Shown: positions 18,532 to 26,834 of the stretch, one piece after another
How the letters are laid out: every line of letters begins with the position of its first letter
Numbering within the stretch: position 1 is the first letter of the stretch
Assembly: GCA_035438705.1 (NCBI GenBank)
Contig: DAORIV010000003.1
Coordinates: 1 to 64,000, forward strand
Source of the DNA: C7867-006 sp035438705
Lineage (GTDB): Bacteria > Patescibacteriota > Minisyncoccia > Phycocordibacterales > DATDWN01
DNA length: 64,000 nucleotides
Reading direction: 5' to 3'
Notes under the pieces: generated by a model
Databases searched by the model: none
The model's input: the letters and a program-made list of their open reading frames with translations, nothing else
Told to the model about the DNA's origin: nothing
Program-made: the position numbers and the translations under genes

Positions 18532-19108
18532 CATGTTTCCACAAATTACTTTGTGCATTGGACTATAACTTCATGTACCGAAAGGCACACTGTTGATGTT
18601 TAGTCTCTACGGGCGTTTATGAATTTCATCAAGAATGCGATACAAAATCGCAAATGTTTTGTTGCCACCCAAAAAAGGGTGGCGACCCTAACTGGATTCG
18701 AACCAGTGTCCTCGCTTTTCTTTTGGATGAGCAAGTGTCCTAGGCCTCTGGACGATAGGGTCCTAACAAAACGAAAGAACGACATTTCTCACTTGAGAAA
18801 TGGCGGTAGTGAAAATGAGATCCCTGTACTAGCGGTCCTCGCTCTTCGAGCCAACGGCGTGCCAGTCTGGTCTATCTTCACTACCTCAACAATTCTTGAT
18901 GAAATTCACAAACTTCCCTCGGTATTATCCAAAACAAAAAATTAAATTGTTTGGACTCCACCGATATAAATCAACTTTAATCGCACGAATGCGACCGCCG
19001 TGATTTGATTGGTTCCTTATCTTTATTCATAAACGAAAATTCCTCTGAGGATTCAGATTGTGGAGAAATCCAGATTTTTTAGCAAGCTAAAAAGAAATGA
19101 AATTCTCC
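18532..19108 (-). ncRNA. Group I intron in 23S at L2593
   Basis: 577-nt insertion between GACCGT and CGTGAGACAGG. Pairings seen (minus strand): internal guide UCACG-GCGGUC at 18993-19003, whose GCGGUC pairs with 5' exon GACCGU (U-G wobble at the splice site, P1) and whose UCACG pairs with 3' exon CGUGA (P10). P2 UCGCA/UGCGA; P3 GUUGAU (18970-18975) with AUCAAC (18592-18597); P4 UCGGU/ACCGA (18960-18964 with 18919-18923); P5; a ~24-bp P6 (18892-18918 with 18611-18636); P7 GACUA/UAGUC (18601-18605 with 18561-18565); P8; P9 CACAAA/UUUGUG. The last base is G, as expected. No homing endonuclease ORF. P1 holds an extra ~100 nt hairpin insertion and L6 holds a tRNA-like domain. Confidence 0.93.
18680..18762 (-). 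tRNA. tRNA-Glu-like domain inside the L2593 intron
   Basis: Cloverleaf on the minus strand: acceptor GACCCTA/TAGGGTC (7 bp), D arm GTCC-AGAGGCCTA-GGAC, T arm ACTGG-TTCGAAT-CCAGT, discriminator G and encoded CCA. The D loop, 8-9 TC and GCCA end match bacterial tRNA-Glu closely. The anticodon stem is CTTGC/GCGAG, but its loop is 15 nt instead of 7 and contains neither TTC nor CTC; the variable region is 3 nt. So it is either a degenerate tRNA-Glu kept as a structural element or a tRNA with a further insertion. It lies in the loop of the intron's P6 and is followed by a GCCACCC/GGGTGGC hairpin. Confidence 0.7.
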
Positions 19109-19740
19109 ACGGTCTGAACCCAGCTCGCGTAAGATTTTAAATGGCGAACAGCCATACCCTTGGGAGCTTCTTCACCCCCAGGATATCTTGAGCCGACATC
19201 GAGGTGCCGAACTGTGCCGTCGCTATGGACGCTTAGGCACAACCAGCCTGTTATCCCCAGGGTAGCTTTTATCCGATAATCTCCGGCCGCCTCTAAAACG
19301 GACCGTCGGTTCACTATGTTCCACTTTCGTGTCTGTTTGACAAGTACGTCTTACAGTTAAGCCAGCTTATGCCATTACACTATCGGTATGGTTTCCATTC
19401 ACACCTAGCTGACCTTAATAAACTCCTCCGTTACTCTTTAGGAGGATAGCGCCCCACTAAAACTGCCCACCAGAAACTGTCTCTGTCCGTTTTTTCCGTA
19501 CAGGTTAGAAAGTATATCAAACAAGATGGCTATTTCACTGACGACTCCAGGCTACCCGAAAGTGCCCTTCAAAGTCTCACCACTATGCTACGCATGCAAA
19601 ACATACCCTCAATATCAAGTTGCAGTAAAGCTCCTGGGGTCTTTTCGTCTAACTGCGGGTAACCGGCATCTTCACCGGTATTGTATTTTCACCGAGCAAA
19701 TCCCCGAGACAGTTCTCCAGTCATTATACCATTCGTGCAC

Positions 19741-20088
<348 letters not shown>

Positions 20089-21500
20089 CAGGGCTTATAT
20101 AATCAACCTAAAATCTTGCGACTCTCGGCTACCATATTTGACCTTCTGGCATTGGTCAGGCATCACCCCCTATACATCCTCTTACGAGTTCGCAGGGAGC
20201 TGTGTTTTTGATAAACAGTTGCCAGAGATACTTTAGCTGCGGCCCACCGAAGTGGGCAAGCCTTATTCCGAAGTTACGGCTGCTTTTTTGCCGAGTTCCT
20301 TGGGGATCTCTCACTCGTTCGCCTTGGTCTACTCGACCTGACTACCTGTGTCGGTTTACGGTACGGATCTTATGTGATTAAGCTTAGAAATTTTTCTTGA
20401 AAGCGTGCTTTGTATAATCCCCTAGACTTACGCCCGGGTTTAAATACTGCTTGGTATTATCATTTAAGAAAGTGTGCGGATTTACCTACACAGCTACCTC
20501 ACAGTACATACTCAAATCCAATAATGAGCTATACATACTACCCTCCGTCCTTCCATCGCATCACACAAAAGTGCAGGAATATTAACCTGCTGTCCATCGG
20601 CTGCGACTCTCGTCATTGCCTTAGGCCCGACTAACCCTGCTCTGATTGACATTGAACAGGAAACCTCAGTCTTTCGGCGCTGGGGGTTCTCGCCCCAGTT
20701 GTGGTTACTTGTGCCAACATTCTTACTTCGCAACGCTCCAGCGTGGGTCACCCCTTCGCCTTCACAGCAGATACGAATACTCTCCTACCGCTTGTCTTTT
20801 CCGAAGAAAAAACAAACCCTCAGTTTCGGTACATAACTTAGCCCCGATTATTTGCGGCGCGGAATCTCTTACTGAGTGAGCTGTTACGCTATCTTTCAAG
20901 GGTGGCTGCTTCTAAGCCTACCTCCTCAGTGTCTACGAAATTCCACCACCTTAAGCGCACTTAGTTATGATTTAGGGACCTTAAATAGAGATCTAGGCTG
21001 TTTCCTTTTTGACGTACGGAGCTTAGCCCCCGCCGTCTAACTGCCGTATAGTTAATCTTCCGTATTCGGAGTTTGATAGGTCTCACGAGATTGCTCCCTG
21101 TTGAGACCTTCCAGTGCTCTACCCCGGAAGGGTAAATACGACGCTAGCCCAAAAGCTATTTCGGAGAGAACCAGCTATTACCAGGCTCGATTAGCTTTTC
21201 ACTTCTTACCACAAGTCATCCCAATGTATTGCACGGCAAACGGGTTCGGGCCTCCATCTATCTTTCGATAAACTTCACCCTGCTCATGGCAAGCTCGCTC
21301 TGGCTTCGGGTCTAATGCACACGATATATTCGCGCTATTCACACTCGGTTTCCCTGAGACTCCATCCGACAAAGGACTTAGTCAAACCGCGTACATTAAC
21401 TCGTTGGCTCATTCTTCAATAGGCACGCCGTGACGGATATAAATACCCGCTCCGACTCCTTGTAAGCATATGGTTTCAGATCTATTTCACTCCCCTTATA

Positions 21501-21543
<43 letters not shown>

Positions 21544-22069
21544 ATCTTTAAATGTATTTAGCCTTACCGGTTAGTACCGGCAGATTCCTCCGAGCTATTC
21601 ATGTCTCGAAGTACTCAAGAACAGAAACAAAGAAGATATTATTTTTTCGCTCACGGGACCATTACCCTCTAGGGTTGTGCTTTCCAGCACATTAAACTAA
21701 AATAATATTTTTTAACTTCTCTCACAATAAATTGTGACGTCTCTGCCTTACAACCCCACCCCGCCATCCTCATTTCCAATTTCTCAGAAACAAAGATAGA
21801 AGGGTGGTTTGGGCTTTTGCGTTTTCGCTCGCCGCTATTTACGCAATAACAATTGTTCTCTTTTCCTCCAGGTACTGAAATGTTTTACTTCCCTGGGTGC
21901 ACGATCTAGATAAACTCTAGACCAACGACATGTAGTCGTTAGGTTTCCCCATTCAGAAATTTTCGGATTAACGGTTGCTAGGCACCTCCCCGAAACTTAT
22001 CGCAGCCATGCTACGTCTTTCATCGCCATTTAAAGTCAAGGCATCCACCATACGCTCTTAAATTTCCCA

Positions 22070-22500
22070 TTAGGAAATTTAAAAACCACAAGTTACAAAA
22101 AACGACCACTCGCTTTTTATAACAATTACTTTGTTCTGTTACATATTATGTAACAGATGTTTGTTTTGTATTCCTACAATCAGAATACAAAACTGTTTTA
22201 CTTTTTCCATCTACACTTTCCGAAAAGACCCCGGACCAAAGTCCGAAATTTTTAAATGTGTGATGGCATGAACCCTGGGAAAGATTGCGTCTTTCTTTCG
22301 GGAATATTTTCAAGGGACTCTTCAGATATCCTTGTTAAGAAAATCGCTCCTATTCAGAGCGATTTTCGAGCAACAACCTATTAGGCGTTTATCGTTTTGA
22401 TCGCTTTGAATTTGGTTGAATTTTTAACATATCTGAGATAGGGGTAAGTATATAGGAGAGTGTTTGTAATGTCAAATACCATATTTGCTTTATTTGTGTG
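22070..22500 (-). promoter_or_regulatory. 23S-5S promoter and leader
   Basis: Minus strand: TTGACA (22470-22475), a 17-bp spacer and TATACT (22447-22452), a near-perfect promoter that shows the 23S-5S unit is transcribed independently of 16S. The ~370-nt leader contains a GGACTTTGGTCC hairpin and an AAAATCGCTC/GAGCGATTTT hairpin (about 22339-22366) with a terminator-like shape that may be an antitermination or processing site. No ORF is supported. Confidence 0.85.
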
Positions 22501-22512
22501 GACAAAATACAA

Positions 22513-22543
22513 ATAAAAAAGCCCATTTTATGGGCTTTTTTAT
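22513..22543 (-). terminator. Terminator of the MscS-like gene
   Basis: AAAAAAGCCCAttttaTGGGCTTTTTT, symmetric T-runs; it separates the MscS-like gene from the rRNA promoter. Confidence 0.88.
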
Positions 22544-22563
22544 AAATCAAAAAATATATTATT

Positions 22564-23253
22564 TTAGTGATTTGAAGACATTTTCTCAGAAACTTTTGAC
22601 ACAACCCTACTAGCAGCCTCTTGTCCTCCAAGTCCAAATGAAAGACCTAAAGCTAGAGAAACTGCTACTACAAATCCTGTAAATAGAGTTTGTATGAAAG
22701 CACCAGCAATACCCATTTGTGATAGGGCTACCAAAATAGCAAATACCCACACAGCCCATTTTGATACTAGACCCAAGAAGTTTGCTTGTGATACTTCTGC
22801 AGCTTTTGCTGAAGCAGTAACCACTCTTGATAGAACATCACCAACTACACCTCCTACCATAAGAACAAGAACTGAGATGATAAGTTGTGGTAGATATCCT
22901 GTTACGATTTGTCTTAGAAAGTTTGTAACTTGATCCAAACCAAGTACATCAAAACTTGCGATTAGGAAAACAACAATTACAAAATATTTAACTAGACTTC
23001 CAATAAAGTGTCCTGAATTTAATTCCAATCCAGATCGCTTTACTAGTTTTCCAACACCAGCTCTTTCTAGAGAGTCATCAAATTTTATCATTTGCATAAA
23101 ATGTGAAATTCCCCTAGATATTAGTGCACCTATTGCCCAACCCAAGCACAATATAACTATTGCAACTACAAGGTTTGGAATAAATGTGATTACACCAACC
23201 CAAAGTGATTGAAATGAAGCTTCTAAAACCTCACGCCATGTATTAAGAATCAT
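22564..23253 (-). CDS. Small-conductance mechanosensitive channel-like protein
   Basis: About 229 aa from the ATG at 23253 (MILNTWREV). The longer reading from 23343 runs through a TATAAT box (near 23283) and is rejected. Contains the conserved TM-helix repeats of the MscS-like/TM_helix family (PF05552 type): FIPNLVVAIVILCLGWAIGALIS, and a second copy LPQLIISVLVLMVGGVVGDVLS, ending in LGLSFGLGGQEAASR, the typical end of the channel helix. It lacks the large C-terminal beta domain of full MscS. Likely an osmotic-stress channel or relative. Confidence 0.82.
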   Translation of the reverse strand: MILNTWREVLEASFQSLWVGVITFIPNLVVAIVILCLGWAIGALISRGISHFMQMIKFDDSLERAGVGKLVKRSGLELNSGHFIGSLVKYFVIVVFLIASFDVLGLDQVTNFLRQIVTGYLPQLIISVLVLMVGGVVGDVLSRVVTASAKAAEVSQANFLGLVSKWAVWVFAILVALSQMGIAGAFIQTLFTGFVVAVSLALGLSFGLGGQEAASRVVSKVSEKMSSNH

Positions 23254-23347
23254 ATAAACAATATTAAATAATAATAAGTATATTATACCACCCCTGTAAA
23301 ACCCCTTTCCATACCCTACTGTGCATAAGAGCAGAGTCTCCAAATAT

Positions 23348-23932
23348 CTATTCTAAGCCTAATTTATTGAGTATTTTTTTATGAGGATAGTCTAAAATGT
23401 CTCTAGTTAGCTTGTCGAACATGCTTAGTCTGTATTTAAAATCCTCAGTAGTGAAGTGGGCGTACTTTAGCTCCTTACCTATCTCTGCCTCCAAGCTAAG
23501 CATGAGACTTTCCAAGTTAGATCTTTTAATACCATCACCTACTATAAACACATCCACTCGACTTTCTGGATCTTGAATAAAAACACCAGCTACAATAATA
23601 AGCTTTATCGAACCAAGTTTTGAAATCTTTTTTATTAATTCTTTTGGTTGTAGGGGCTCTAGATTAATCAAAAAATTTTGAAGCGGAAGTAAGTATGAAA
23701 AATTTGTATTCATAATATAACCTTGAACATGTTTTCCGTTTCTAGACCCCACTCTCCTTTTCAAAAAATCTATTTTCTCTAACAACAATATTTCTCTTCT
23801 AACTCTTGATGTGTCTTCATCAATTTTTTCACTTATAGTTTTTGAATCAAAAATTCTATCAGGACTGAACAAAAATAATCTCATTATTTTTACCTTTGTT
23901 TCCGATCCGAAAAGTTTCCCGAGCGTTTCCAT
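23348..23932 (-). CDS. Winged-helix regulator with NTase-like domain
   Basis: About 194 aa. Start chosen at METLGKLF (23932): a TATAAT box sits 7 nt upstream, giving a leaderless mRNA, and the ATG at 23941 overlaps that box. The N-terminal ~85 aa look like an ArsR/MarR-type winged helix (SETKVKIMRLFLFSPDRIF, then a recognition helix region). The C-terminal half (IKLIIVAGVFIQDPESRVDVFIVGD) resembles a minimal nucleotidyltransferase fold without an obvious catalytic GS...D pair. Such fusions are common in Parcubacteria; targets are unknown. Confidence 0.7.
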   Translation of the reverse strand: METLGKLFGSETKVKIMRLFLFSPDRIFDSKTISEKIDEDTSRVRREILLLEKIDFLKRRVGSRNGKHVQGYIMNTNFSYLLPLQNFLINLEPLQPKELIKKISKLGSIKLIIVAGVFIQDPESRVDVFIVGDGIKRSNLESLMLSLEAEIGKELKYAHFTTEDFKYRLSMFDKLTRDILDYPHKKILNKLGLE

Positions 23933-24002
23933 GGGACTCATTATAAGGATTTTTGTAATTAGGGAAAGAGTTGACTTTTCAACAGAAAATTACGAAAAAT
24001 AA

Positions 24003-24037
24003 CAAAAAAACCGAACTAGAATGTTCGGTTTTTTGTT
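24003..24037 (-). terminator. Terminator downstream of rplL / structured RNA copy B
   Basis: AACCGAAC/GTTCGGTT stem with T-runs on both sides. On the minus strand it ends whatever is transcribed through rplL and the structured RNA. Confidence 0.85.
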
Positions 24038-24208
24038 AATTTTAGTGTTACCTTGTCAGGAATATTTTGTTCGCCGACGCACGGTGGTTTTCCGCTTCCT
24101 TACAGGAACTGTACACCTATTCTATTTTTTACTTCATAAATTCGTAAAAAATTATCATAGGTCTTGCGTTTGGGTCCCAACCCAAACTCACCCCGCCTCG
24201 CAACCTGT
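24038..24208 (-). ncRNA. Structured RNA element, copy B
   Basis: Read on the minus strand: hairpin TTTGGGT-TGGG-ACCCAAA, linker CGCAAGAC, long hairpin ACCTAT...ATTTTTTAC-GAATTTATGAA-GTAAAAAAT...ATAGGT, GTGTAC, hairpin TTCC-TGTAA-GGAA, then a GGTAACAC tail and a terminator. The same order and linkers occur on the plus strand at 25335-25540 with compensating base changes in three helices. Purine-rich linkers and downstream terminators favour this orientation. It lies in the 3' region of the rplJ-rplL transcript or is a separate RNA. I match it to no known family. Confidence 0.5.
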
Positions 24209-24230
24209 CCGTAAAGTAACTTTGAAATTA

Positions 24231-24632
24231 CTATTTCAAAGTTACTTTCGCTCCTGCCTCCTCAAGAGATTTCTTTAGTTTCTCTGCGTCTTCTTTCTTC
24301 ATTCCTTCCTTTAGCATTGCTGGAGCACCATCAACTAGATCCTTAGCTTCCTTTAGACCAAGTCCTAGAGCTTCTTTAACAACCTTAATAACTGCAATTT
24401 TTTGTGCACCTCCATCTGTTAGTTCAACAGATTTTGTAGATGATTCATCTGCACCACCCGCTGCTGCACCTCCTGCTGGAGCTGCTACAGCTACAGCTGC
24501 TGCTGATACTCCGAATTTCTCTTCTAAGTGTTTTACTAGCTCATGTAGATCTAGTACTGACATTTTTTCTATTGCTTCTACTACAGCTTTGAATTTTGCT
24601 GGAGTTTCAACTATTTTGTTTTCTGTTTCCAT
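24231..24632 (-). CDS. rplL: Ribosomal protein L7/L12
   Basis: 133-aa stalk protein of the large subunit that recruits translation GTPases. N-terminal dimerisation domain, an Ala/Gly-rich hinge (VAAPAGGAAAGGADES), and the C-terminal factor-binding domain with KEALGLGLKEAKDLVDGAP and EEAGAKVTLK at the end. Follows rplJ by 55 bp. The stop codon lies inside a perfect hairpin (AGTAACTTTGAAAT with its complement, 24211-24246). No SD. Confidence 0.98.
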   Translation of the reverse strand: METENKIVETPAKFKAVVEAIEKMSVLDLHELVKHLEEKFGVSAAAVAVAAPAGGAAAGGADESSTKSVELTDGGAQKIAVIKVVKEALGLGLKEAKDLVDGAPAMLKEGMKKEDAEKLKKSLEEAGAKVTLK

Positions 24633-24687
24633 AATAATATTTTAATTATTTTTTTCTGTTAAATTTATAAAATTATCTACGATAATT

Positions 24688-25185
24688 TTATGCTTGTGTC
24701 TCCTTCTTTTTTGCCACCTCACTTAGTGCCATAACGAAACCTTGTATTGGTGAATTGATAAGATTAACAAATTGAGCTTGTAGAGTTTTAAGACTTGGAA
24801 TTTGTGAGATAACCAACATCTCTTCCTTTGTCATAAATTTATTTTCAAAAACTCCACCAACTATTTGTATCTTCTTTTCAAGTTTCTTTTGAAACTCGTA
24901 AACCCCTCTAGCTCCTTCAATAGGATCAGTACCATAAACTATACCGAGCTCACCTGGTAATTCTGGCATTTGACCTTCAAATCCAGCTTCACTAAGAGCT
25001 TTCTTAGTTAGTGTTTTCTTTGCAATGGTATATCCAACCCCTTTTTCTCTCAAAGCCTTTCTTATTATTGAAGACTCTGATACTGGAAGAGCATGAAAGT
25101 TTATAAAAACAATCGAAGAAGAGTCCTTAACTATTTTCTGTAGTTTAGATAGGATCTCCCCCTTTTTTTCTCTTGTTAAAGCCAT
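24688..25185 (-). CDS. rplJ: Ribosomal protein L10
   Basis: 165-aa L10, which anchors L7/L12 to 23S rRNA. N-terminal RNA-binding domain with TREKKGEILSKLQKIV and the VGYTIAKKTLTKKAL segment; the C-terminal helix that binds L12 dimers is present. Preceded by a ~325-nt leader with a strong promoter and an L10-leader-like site, so classic L10 feedback is likely. An AAGGAG in the leader is about 30 nt from the ATG, too far to act as an SD. Confidence 0.98.
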   Translation of the reverse strand: MALTREKKGEILSKLQKIVKDSSSIVFINFHALPVSESSIIRKALREKGVGYTIAKKTLTKKALSEAGFEGQMPELPGELGIVYGTDPIEGARGVYEFQKKLEKKIQIVGGVFENKFMTKEEMLVISQIPSLKTLQAQFVNLINSPIQGFVMALSEVAKKKETQA

Positions 25186-25542
25186 ATTTATTAAAACCTG
25201 TAAATTTGGCGAACTCCTTCGTTAAAAGTTTAAAAATTCTCGTCAATGTACAATGTGTACACCTCCTCGCCTTTTCAAACTTTTGCCTTGGATTTCATCC
25301 AAATTAATAAGTTTTAGATATATTAATTTATAATGTGCGACCTTTTCTAAGGTGGGATTGGGTTGAAACCCAATCGCAAGACTTTCTTCTAATCTTTTAC
25401 GAATTCAATGAAGTAAAAGATTGAAAAAGTGTACTGATCCTGTAAGGATAAGTAAGATTTTACAATCTCGGGCGGACTTACAATTGCCACCTGTCTTTGA
25501 CCTTATGGGTAACACTTTATAAAAAATAGGGAAGTTTGTCAA
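25186..25542 (-). promoter_or_regulatory. rplJ promoter and L10 leader
   Basis: Minus strand TTGACA (25537-25542), a 17-bp spacer and TAAAGT (25514-25519); start near 25508. Just downstream, 25467-25502 reads CAAAGACAGGTGGC ... CCGCCCGAG, which fits the conserved L10-leader binding site (AAAGACAG followed by a G-rich stem strand, closing with a CCGAG-type kink). The rest of the leader overlaps structured RNA copy A on the opposite strand. Confidence 0.65.
25335..25540 (+). ncRNA. Structured RNA element, copy A
   Basis: Plus strand: a TATAAT box at 25329-25334, then hairpin ACCTT-TTCT-AAGGT, hairpin ATTGGGT-TGAA-ACCCAAT, linker CGCAAGAC, long hairpin ACTTT...ATCTTTTAC-GAATTCAATGAA-GTAAAAGAT...AAAGT, GTGTAC, hairpin ATCC-TGTAA-GGAT, tail GGTAACAC, and a bidirectional terminator at 25541-25577. 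Compared with copy B, helix pairs change in concert (A-T to T-A, C-G to T-A) while linkers stay fixed. The alternative is that the opposite strand, part of the rplJ leader, is the functional RNA. Confidence 0.5.
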
Positions 25543-25577
25543 CAAAAAAGAGGGAAGTCACTTCCCTCTTTTTTGTT
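25541..25577. terminator. Bidirectional terminator
   Basis: AAAAAAGAGGGAAG/CTTCCCTCTTTTTT, 14-bp stem. Ends the TPR operon (-) and possibly structured RNA copy A (+). Confidence 0.88.
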
Positions 25578-25797
25578 AATTTTTTGAATTCATTATTTCT
25601 TCAATTTTACTCTTTTCTCTTTTTAGTGCTTCAATCCGAGATTTGAGAGAATCGTCATACCTATCCTCTAAAGTTTGAATCTCTGTCTCCAAAGCCTTAA
25701 TTTGTCCTTGCAAATCCTCTCCACCCACTTCAACTGCCCCACTCTCAACAACTTCTATTTCTGGAACATCATTTTGAAATATTTCTCCTTCATTCAT
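25576..25797 (-). CDS. Short coiled-coil protein
   Basis: 73 aa, acidic N-terminus then a continuous predicted coiled coil from about residue 28 (QGQIKALETEIQTLEDRYDD) to 68. No family recognised. It follows the 52-aa membrane protein by 4 bp as third gene of the TPR operon and is ended by the terminator at 25541-25577. May form a complex with the two membrane proteins encoded ahead of it. Confidence 0.7.
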   Translation of the reverse strand: MNEGEIFQNDVPEIEVVESGAVEVGGEDLQGQIKALETEIQTLEDRYDDSLKSRIEALKREKSKIEEIMNSKN

Positions 25798-25801
25798 AGT
25801 T

Positions 25802-25960
25802 TTATTTATTATTGTTAATCACACTTGCTGTCTGACTACTATTTATATTCTGTTGTGCTTCATATAGTCGTGCAGCCAACAAAATAATTATGCTCGTACA
25901 TATTATAGCAATAAAGCCAAGTAAAAACTTAAAGAAATCTCTGTCGAAGTATTTCAACAT
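25802..25960 (-). CDS. 52-aa single-pass membrane protein
   Basis: Short gene found by reading the gap between the TPR gene and the coiled-coil gene: ATG overlaps the TPR stop (TAATG) and the frame stays open for 52 codons. Sequence MLKYFDRDFFKFLLGFIAII, continuing through a hydrophobic stretch to LLAARLYEAQQ and a polar tail. One membrane helix, residues 11-31. The tight coupling on both sides supports translation. Function unknown. Confidence 0.7.
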   Translation of the reverse strand: MLKYFDRDFFKFLLGFIAIICTSIIILLAARLYEAQQNINSSQTASVINNNK

Positions 25961-26652
25961 TAGTTTAAGTTTTTCTTAAAGTCTGATAATGCCGGATCGT
26001 TAGGTATAACTTTCAAGCCTTGCTCAATTATCGCTTTTGCTTTAGAAATATCCCCAAATACATCTCTATACGCCTCAGCAAGTTGAATGTAAAGATATGT
26101 TTGTTTTGGATCTTTTGATATAGCCTCTTTGTAATACATTTCGGCCATGGCATTATCCTTCAAATGATATGCATACAAGAAACCTAAGTTACCACGAGAT
26201 ATAAAATCTGTTGGAGCTTTTTCACTTACATATTTCCAAGATATTTTCGCCCCCTCATAGTCACCTGCCATTTTTTGGTACATACCAAGATCTATCCAAG
26301 GCAAAAGTTTATTTGGATCAGCTTTTATTTGTGTTTGAAGTCCAACTATTTTTGAAGTAATCATTGTTTTTACTTCTGGAGTAAAAACTAGCTTACTATC
26401 AAAAACTACTGCCCTGTTTAAATCTGGTACAGGAATTTTTTTAACATTTTCAGTTATTGGAACTTGTTCTATGGTGTAATTCGGATTATTTTTACTTAAT
26501 TCATCTATTATTACTTGTTCAGTTGTGCTTGCGTTTGTATTTTCAGTTTCAGTTTTATTTGTTTTTTTATTCATAACCATATACACACCCAATATAAGTA
26601 TTACAATAAAAACTATTAACGAAATCACTTTTTGTGTTTTTGTCATTTCCAT
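25960..26652 (-). CDS. Membrane-anchored TPR protein
   Basis: 230 aa (228 if started at the second ATG, MTKTQ). One N-terminal helix (8-27), a Thr/Asn-rich linker, then TPR repeats from about residue 105 to the end (DPNKLLPWIDLGMYQKMAGD, ISRGNLGFLYAYHLKDNAMA, YLYIQLAEAYRDVFGDISKA). TPRs bind partner proteins; here the partners may be the two small proteins encoded after it. A long inverted repeat (26651-26673 with 26731-26755) ends at the start codon and could mask it. Confidence 0.85.
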   Translation of the reverse strand: MEMTKTQKVISLIVFIVILILGVYMVMNKKTNKTETENTNASTTEQVIIDELSKNNPNYTIEQVPITENVKKIPVPDLNRAVVFDSKLVFTPEVKTMITSKIVGLQTQIKADPNKLLPWIDLGMYQKMAGDYEGAKISWKYVSEKAPTDFISRGNLGFLYAYHLKDNAMAEMYYKEAISKDPKQTYLYIQLAEAYRDVFGDISKAKAIIEQGLKVIPNDPALSDFKKNLN

Positions 26653-26755
26653 CCCGTTTGAAATAGGAGATCACTTATATATTGATGACCCCTTAGTTGA
26701 TAGTTAAACTTAACTGAATAATTTTGATATTGATCTCCGCTATTTCTTACGGGAT
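26651..26755 (-). promoter_or_regulatory. Leader inverted repeat at TPR operon start
   Basis: Arms ATCCCGT..GAAATAG..GAGATCA at 26651-26673 and their near-perfect complement at 26731-26755, about 21 paired bases with two small interruptions and a 57-nt loop. The proximal arm touches the ATG of the TPR gene. Confidence 0.6.
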
Positions 26756-26788
26756 CCATATTCAGAATATTAGCATATTTTTATATAA

Positions 26789-26816
26789 CAAAAAACCACC
26801 CATTGGGTGGTTTTTT
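26789..26816 (-). terminator. Terminator of the S-layer-like gene
   Basis: AAAAACCACCC-ATT-GGGTGGTTTTT just downstream of the stop at 26835. Confidence 0.88.
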
Positions 26817-26834
26817 GAAACACTAATCTAAGTA

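Noticed and set aside
18803..18889. A second tRNA in the intron (GGTAGTG...CACTACC followed by GCC)
   Set aside because: The acceptor-like stem is good but there is no T arm with TTCRANN and no proper D arm; I treat it as an ordinary stem-loop of the P6 extension.
18619..18945. 108-aa plus-strand ORF inside the L2593 intron, a possible homing endonuclease
   Set aside because: Antisense to the intron and tRNA-like domain, no LAGLIDADG, HNH or GIY-YIG motif, no SD or promoter. It is a chance frame over structured RNA.
24038..24208. RNase P, 6S or SRP RNA as identity of the structured element
   Set aside because: None of the conserved segments (for example the RNase P CR-I GAGGAAAGUCC or the SRP GGAAG tetraloop region) is present, and there are two copies.
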